Positions 59,767-64,000 of a DNA stretch of 64,000 nt are shown in pieces. Source of the stretch: Frankiales bacterium (lineage in GTDB: Bacteria; Actinomycetota; Actinomycetes; Mycobacteriales; SCTD01); contig JAOPVP010000023.1 in assembly GCA_025966135.1 (NCBI GenBank), forward strand, positions 1 to 64,000, given 5' to 3'. The notes below the pieces were generated by a model that was not told the DNA's origin, searched no databases, and saw only the letters and a program-made list of their open reading frames with translations. Each line of letters begins with the position of its first letter. Within the stretch, counting starts at the first letter, position 1. The position numbers and the translations under genes were made by a program.

Positions 59767-60020
59767 CCTCGAAGAACCTCCAGGCAGATCTGCACGCAGA
59801 TCTGCTCGCTGACCTCGCTCCCCCTGTGGTCGAGCGGCCGACCACGCCGGCAGTCGAGCCGGCTCCCCTGCCGCCGGAGCTCACCGACGCCACCCCGGCG
59901 CTGTCGCTGCACTGGACGCCGCTGCGATGGTCACGGCCACGGGTCGTGAAGGTACGCGGCGGACTCGGCAAAGCCATGAATCTCGGCCCGCTGAAAGTGG
60001 AGCTTTCCGTCAAGGAGTAG
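59763..60020 (+). CDS. Hypothetical 85-aa protein, coupled to ParA
   Basis: ATGA overlap with the parA stop; MTSKNLQADLHADLLADLAPPVVERPTTPAVEPAPLPPELTDATPALSLHWTPLRWSRPRVVKVRGGLGKAMNLGPLKVELSVKE. Confidence 0.75.
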   Translation: MTSKNLQADLHADLLADLAPPVVERPTTPAVEPAPLPPELTDATPALSLHWTPLRWSRPRVVKVRGGLGKAMNLGPLKVELSVKE

Positions 60021-60141
60021 GGCAGTCCCCCACCCGACTTCCCCCGCCCGAGCAGGCGACGAACGCGACCGTCACGTGGCCAACGAGGCACCCGCGTGCG
60101 GTGTTGGCGTCCACGGTCCATCGGCTCCCCAACGCGAGGTG

Positions 60142-60774
60142 TCACCCCTCGGCGGGTGCCACGTCGGCTGTGTCCAGCGCCCTCGTGACGAGAGCGGCCG
60201 CACCGAGGGCCGCGGCGCCGAGCGCGGCCACGTCAACCCCGAGCCCCGTCGCGGCCAGCGACGACCCGCCGCCCTCGCTCACGGCCGCGGGGTCCTGCAC
60301 CGCGACCACCGTCGGCTCCGCCATCTTGGCGGCGGCTGCCTTGATGGCCTGGCGGATGCGGAAGTAGGAGCCACATCGGCAGACGTTCTCGATCGCGTCG
60401 ATGTCGGCGTCCGTCGGGTTGGGAGTGCGCCTGAGCAGCGCCACCGCCGCCATGATCTGGCCAGGTTGGCAGAAGCCGCACTGCGCGACATCCTGCTCGA
60501 GCCAGGCCTCCTGGACGGGGTGCAGGGCGTCGCCCTTGGCCAGCCCCTCGATGGTGGTCACCTCACGACCCGCCACGTCCCGCACGTTCGTCACGCACGG
60601 GTTGAACGCCTTGCCGTCGAGATGGCTGGTGCAGGCCTTGCAGACGTTGATGCCGCAGCCGTACTTCGGCCCCGTGACGCCGAGCTTGTCCCGCAACGCC
60701 CACAGGACCGACAGGTCTCCCGGCGCGTCCACCTGGACCTGCTCGCCGTTGAGCATGAACGAATACGTGGGCAC
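60142..60774 (-). CDS. iorA: (2Fe-2S)-binding small subunit of xanthine dehydrogenase-family oxidoreductase (IorA-like) with hydrophobic C-terminal extension
   Basis: GPKYGCGINVCKACTSHLDGKAFNPC; QCGFCQPGQIMAAVALL; NVCRCGSYFRIRQAIK; GTG start. Confidence 0.88.
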   Translation of the reverse strand: MPTYSFMLNGEQVQVDAPGDLSVLWALRDKLGVTGPKYGCGINVCKACTSHLDGKAFNPCVTNVRDVAGREVTTIEGLAKGDALHPVQEAWLEQDVAQCGFCQPGQIMAAVALLRRTPNPTDADIDAIENVCRCGSYFRIRQAIKAAAAKMAEPTVVAVQDPAAVSEGGGSSLAATGLGVDVAALGAAALGAAALVTRALDTADVAPAEG

Positions 60775-60781
60775 GGCACTC

Positions 60782-63043
60782 CTAGCGTGGCTGGACGCGG
60801 GTGGACCCCGTGTTCTTGGTGAACGGGGTGAAGTCGACGGGGAAGATGATCGGGAAGCTGCGCGGAGCGGTCCCGGTCGCCCGTGCGTAGGCATTGGCCA
60901 CGGCACCCACCGCAGCCGGGAGACCGAGCTCGCCCCCACCCCCCGGCGCGCCGGTCGTGGCCGGCATGATGTGGATCTTGACCTCCCTGGGTGAGTCCTT
61001 CTGCCGCGGGAAGTGGAACTGCGAGTAGCTCCCCTCCAGCGCCAGCCCCTTGTCGATATGCAGTCCGGCCCGCAGCGTCGTACCGATCGCATCGGTGAGA
61101 CCGCCGAGCAGCTGGGACTCCGCTCCTCGTGGGTTGATGGGCAACCCGTAGTCGGCGACGATCGCCGCTGCGGTGACGCGCGGGTTCTTGGGGTTGCGGG
61201 CGTCCATCTCGACGAGACAGGCCGTGCAGGACTTGTACTCGGCGTGGAAGCCGATGCCCTGAGCGAACCCGGCGGCGAGCTTCTTGCCCCACTCGCCGAG
61301 CTCCGCGCATGTGGTGAGCACAGCGACGTAACGCGGGTCCTTGAGATGGGCGAGCCGGAAGGCCACCGGGTCCTGGCCGAGAGCCTTCGCGATCTCGTCG
61401 ACGATGATCTCCTCGGCGCCTCGGGTGTTGGCGGAGTAGACCGACCGGAAGCTGCCGGTGTGGAACTTCAGGCTCGACTCGTTGAGCAGCTGCGAGGTCG
61501 CCCCGAAGTTGTACGGCGACGTGATGGTCGTCGCGAAGACCGACTGTGAGAACGACGCGTTGCCGCCCGCGGACACCGGGATGATGTCGGGGTTGCCGAG
61601 CTGGGTGCCCGTCGCCGTGAGGACCTCGCCCAGACCGTGGCGGAAGTCGGTCTCGATGCTGGCGACGTGGTGCTGCAACGCAACCACCTCGCCGGCGATG
61701 ATGCTGGCCTGCACCAGGTGGTGGCTCGCGGCCCGAGCGCGCCCGTGCCGCATGTCGTCGACGCGCGTCCACATCAGCTTCACCGGCTTGCCGGCGGCCC
61801 TGCTGATGCGAGCCGCCTCGAGCGCGGCGTCGAAGAACAGCCGCCGACCGAACGAGCCGCCGCCCTGGACGACGTGAGCGGTGACGGAGCCTCGCGGCAG
61901 GCCGAGGTCGTCCTCGATCGTCTGCGCGGCCACGATCGGCGACTTCATGCCGGCCCACACCGTCCCGCCGTTCGCCGTCATGTCGGCGATGGCGGTGTTG
62001 GTCTCCATCGGGGCGTGGTTGGCGAAAGCGAAGTCGAACTCGCCCTCGACGACGGTGCCCAGCGCCGGCGTCATGGGCAGGTTGACCTGGCGCAGCGCCT
62101 GCTTCACGGTCTCGTCGTTCTGGTCGTCGACGGTGCCTGCGTTCCACGTGACCTCGAGTGCCTCCTTGGCGTCGAGCGCCTGACCGAAGGTGTCCGCGAG
62201 GACCGCGACGCCGGTCTGGATGACGTGGATCCCACGGATGCCGGGCATCGCGCGGATGGCCGCCTCGTTCTGGATGGCCTTGACCGTCGCGTTGATCGTC
62301 GGTGGGCGGCGGACCATCGCCCGCAGCAGGCCCTTCACCGGCTCGTGGTCGTTGGTGTACTTGAACTGGCCCGTGACCATCTCGCGGGCGTCCTTGCGGT
62401 TCTGCGGACGTCCCACCAGCCGGTAGGTTGCCGGGTCCTTCGGCGTGGGCTGGGCGACTTTCAGCTGGGGAGACGCGGCGGCGGCGGACAGCTCGCCGAT
62501 CGGGATGGTGTGGCCGCCCCCGACGACGATGCCGTCGAGGACCTGCAGGCGGCTCTGGGGTACGCCGGTGCGCTGCGCCGCCGCAGCGACCAGGCGAGCC
62601 TTGGCCGTCGCCGCGGCCTGGCGCGTCGGCTCGAACACTGATCGGATGGTGTTGCTGCCACCGGTCAGCTGGTTGAAGAGCAGCTCGGGCCGGGCGTCGG
62701 CCAGGGTCACCGTGACGTCCGAGAGCGGGACATCCATCTCGTCCGCGATGATCATGGCCACCGCAGTCGTGATCCCCTGCCCGACCTCCTCGCGTGGCAA
62801 GGCGCAGGTCACCTTCCCGGCGGTGCTGACGTCGAGGACGATCAGCTTGCCCTCGGTGGGCTTGCCGGCCTGGATGAGGAAGTCGCCGAGGTCTTCGAGC
62901 TCGGCGACCTGTGGCGGCGTCGGGATCACGGCCCCCGCAGGCTCCTCGAGCAGTCCTGCGTTGACCGCCAGGGCCAGCGTCGGCGTGGCCACCAGGTAGG
63001 TCAGGAACCGCCGACGCGACGGCGGGAGATCAGGAGCAGTCAC
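60782..63043 (-). CDS. iorB: Molybdopterin-binding large subunit, isoquinoline 1-oxidoreductase-like, Tat-exported
   Basis: Tat motif SRRRFLTYLVATPTLALAVNA; CALPREEVGQGITTAVAMIIADEMDVPLSDVTV; VVQGGGSFGRRLFFDAALEAARISRAAGKPVKLMWTRVDD; GAAGGACACGCGTG start context. Confidence 0.9.
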   Translation of the reverse strand: MTAPDLPPSRRRFLTYLVATPTLALAVNAGLLEEPAGAVIPTPPQVAELEDLGDFLIQAGKPTEGKLIVLDVSTAGKVTCALPREEVGQGITTAVAMIIADEMDVPLSDVTVTLADARPELLFNQLTGGSNTIRSVFEPTRQAAATAKARLVAAAAQRTGVPQSRLQVLDGIVVGGGHTIPIGELSAAAASPQLKVAQPTPKDPATYRLVGRPQNRKDAREMVTGQFKYTNDHEPVKGLLRAMVRRPPTINATVKAIQNEAAIRAMPGIRGIHVIQTGVAVLADTFGQALDAKEALEVTWNAGTVDDQNDETVKQALRQVNLPMTPALGTVVEGEFDFAFANHAPMETNTAIADMTANGGTVWAGMKSPIVAAQTIEDDLGLPRGSVTAHVVQGGGSFGRRLFFDAALEAARISRAAGKPVKLMWTRVDDMRHGRARAASHHLVQASIIAGEVVALQHHVASIETDFRHGLGEVLTATGTQLGNPDIIPVSAGGNASFSQSVFATTITSPYNFGATSQLLNESSLKFHTGSFRSVYSANTRGAEEIIVDEIAKALGQDPVAFRLAHLKDPRYVAVLTTCAELGEWGKKLAAGFAQGIGFHAEYKSCTACLVEMDARNPKNPRVTAAAIVADYGLPINPRGAESQLLGGLTDAIGTTLRAGLHIDKGLALEGSYSQFHFPRQKDSPREVKIHIMPATTGAPGGGGELGLPAAVGAVANAYARATGTAPRSFPIIFPVDFTPFTKNTGSTRVQPR

Positions 63044-63208
63044 GCGTGTCCTTCCGTCTCCCCGGCACAAGAGGGGCAAAACGTACATCGGGGCACACGG
63101 CAGTGAAACACCTGCGAGCGGCGTTCCTGGGTGAGCACGCGGGCACACTTCCGCCCTCGACGGCAGTGCAGCTGCACAGGCGCTCGGGCTACCTGCGCTC
63201 CACCGATC

Positions 63209-63246
63209 CATGTCGGATCACGGATGGGCATGTGCGATCCGATATG
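63209..63246. promoter_or_regulatory. Inverted repeat upstream of the iorBA-like operon (candidate operator)
   Basis: CATGTCGGATC-(16 nt)-GATCCGATATG, 10 of 11 positions complementary. Confidence 0.5.
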
Positions 63247-63277
63247 ACGCCGGGGGGCGAACCCCGACCACATGCGG

Positions 63278-63994
63278 TCAGGAACGCACCGTGGCAAGAG
63301 CCTCGGGCAGCGTGAAGGCCCCCGCGTAGAGCGCCTTGCCCACGATCGCGCCCTCGACGCCGGGCACGCCTGCGATCGCCACCAGGTCGGCGAGCGAGGA
63401 GACCCCACCGCTGGCGACGACGGGCTTGGTGGTGGCGGCGCAGACCTGCGCCAGGAGGGACAGGTTCGGTCCGGTGAGGGTGCCGTCCCGCTTGACGTCG
63501 GTGACGACGTACCGGGCGCAGCCGTCGCGGTCCAGGCGCTCCAGCACCTCGAACAGCTCACCACCGTCCTGCGTCCAGCCCCGGGCGGACAGGGTCGTCC
63601 CCCGGACGTCCAGCCCGACGGCGACCCTGTCGCCGAAGCGGGCGATGGCGGAGCGGACCCAGTCGGGGGACTCGAGGGCGGCGGTGCCGAGGTTGACCCG
63701 GGCGCAACCAGTGGCCAGCGCCGCCTCGAGGGAAGCGTCGTCCCGGATGCCGCCGCTCAGCTCGACGCGCACGTCGAGCTTGCCCACCACCTCAGCGAGC
63801 AGCTCGCGGTTGGAGCCCCGGCCGAAGGCGGCATCGAGGTCGACCAGGTGCACCCACTCGGCGCCATCGGTCTGCCACTGCAGGGCAGCGTCGAGAGGGT
63901 CGCCGTACGAGGTCTCGGAGCCGGCCTCCCCCTGGACCAGGCGGACCGCCTGGCCGTCGGCGACATCGACGGCGGGCAGCAGTTCGAGGGTCAT
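63278..63994 (-). CDS. priA: Phosphoribosyl isomerase A (HisA, probably bifunctional HisA/TrpF)
   Basis: [84 protein letters not shown]. Confidence 0.93.
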   Translation of the reverse strand: MTLELLPAVDVADGQAVRLVQGEAGSETSYGDPLDAALQWQTDGAEWVHLVDLDAAFGRGSNRELLAEVVGKLDVRVELSGGIRDDASLEAALATGCARVNLGTAALESPDWVRSAIARFGDRVAVGLDVRGTTLSARGWTQDGGELFEVLERLDRDGCARYVVTDVKRDGTLTGPNLSLLAQVCAATTKPVVASGGVSSLADLVAIAGVPGVEGAIVGKALYAGAFTLPEALATVRS

Positions 63995-64000
63995 CGGGGT

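Noticed and set aside
1-64000. CRISPR arrays, IS elements, prophage or integrase genes
   Set aside because: No regularly spaced direct repeats, transposase, integrase or phage structural ORFs recognised in either strand.

Overview
High-GC actinobacterial chromosome segment with conventional gene density and no sign of prophage, IS elements or CRISPR. Left to right: edge-truncated secreted beta-1,3-glucanase (GH64-like) with an F5/8C domain; coaE; rpsA; methyltransferases and a DUF3068 protein; an envelope-polysaccharide block (GT4, DUF2613-like small protein, membrane proteins, UbiA-type DPPR synthase, dprE1, dprE2, GT-C-like protein, acyltransferase, AftD-like arabinofuranosyltransferase, flippase); polA; GNAT; a complete livKHMGF operon; pdtaR; a class-I-shaped tRNA with a CAA (Leu) anticodon; a frame-disrupted PBP2 gene; pyk; gltBD; an orphan histidine kinase; VIT-family transporter; lgt; trp/his genes chained with an MFS and two ABC exporters; a RES/Xre-type toxin-antitoxin pair; hisF; a small-membrane-protein/ParA/small-protein operon; an IorAB-like molybdenum hydroxylase; and priA (hisA). 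The best candidates for something undescribed are the coupled YeaQ-like/ParA/85-aa operon, the short-variable-arm tRNA-Leu(CAA), the RES-Xre pair with a predicted leaderless, palindrome-overlapped promoter, and several palindromes or inverted repeats in intergenic DNA. All calls come from reading the sequence and recognising families; no database search was run.
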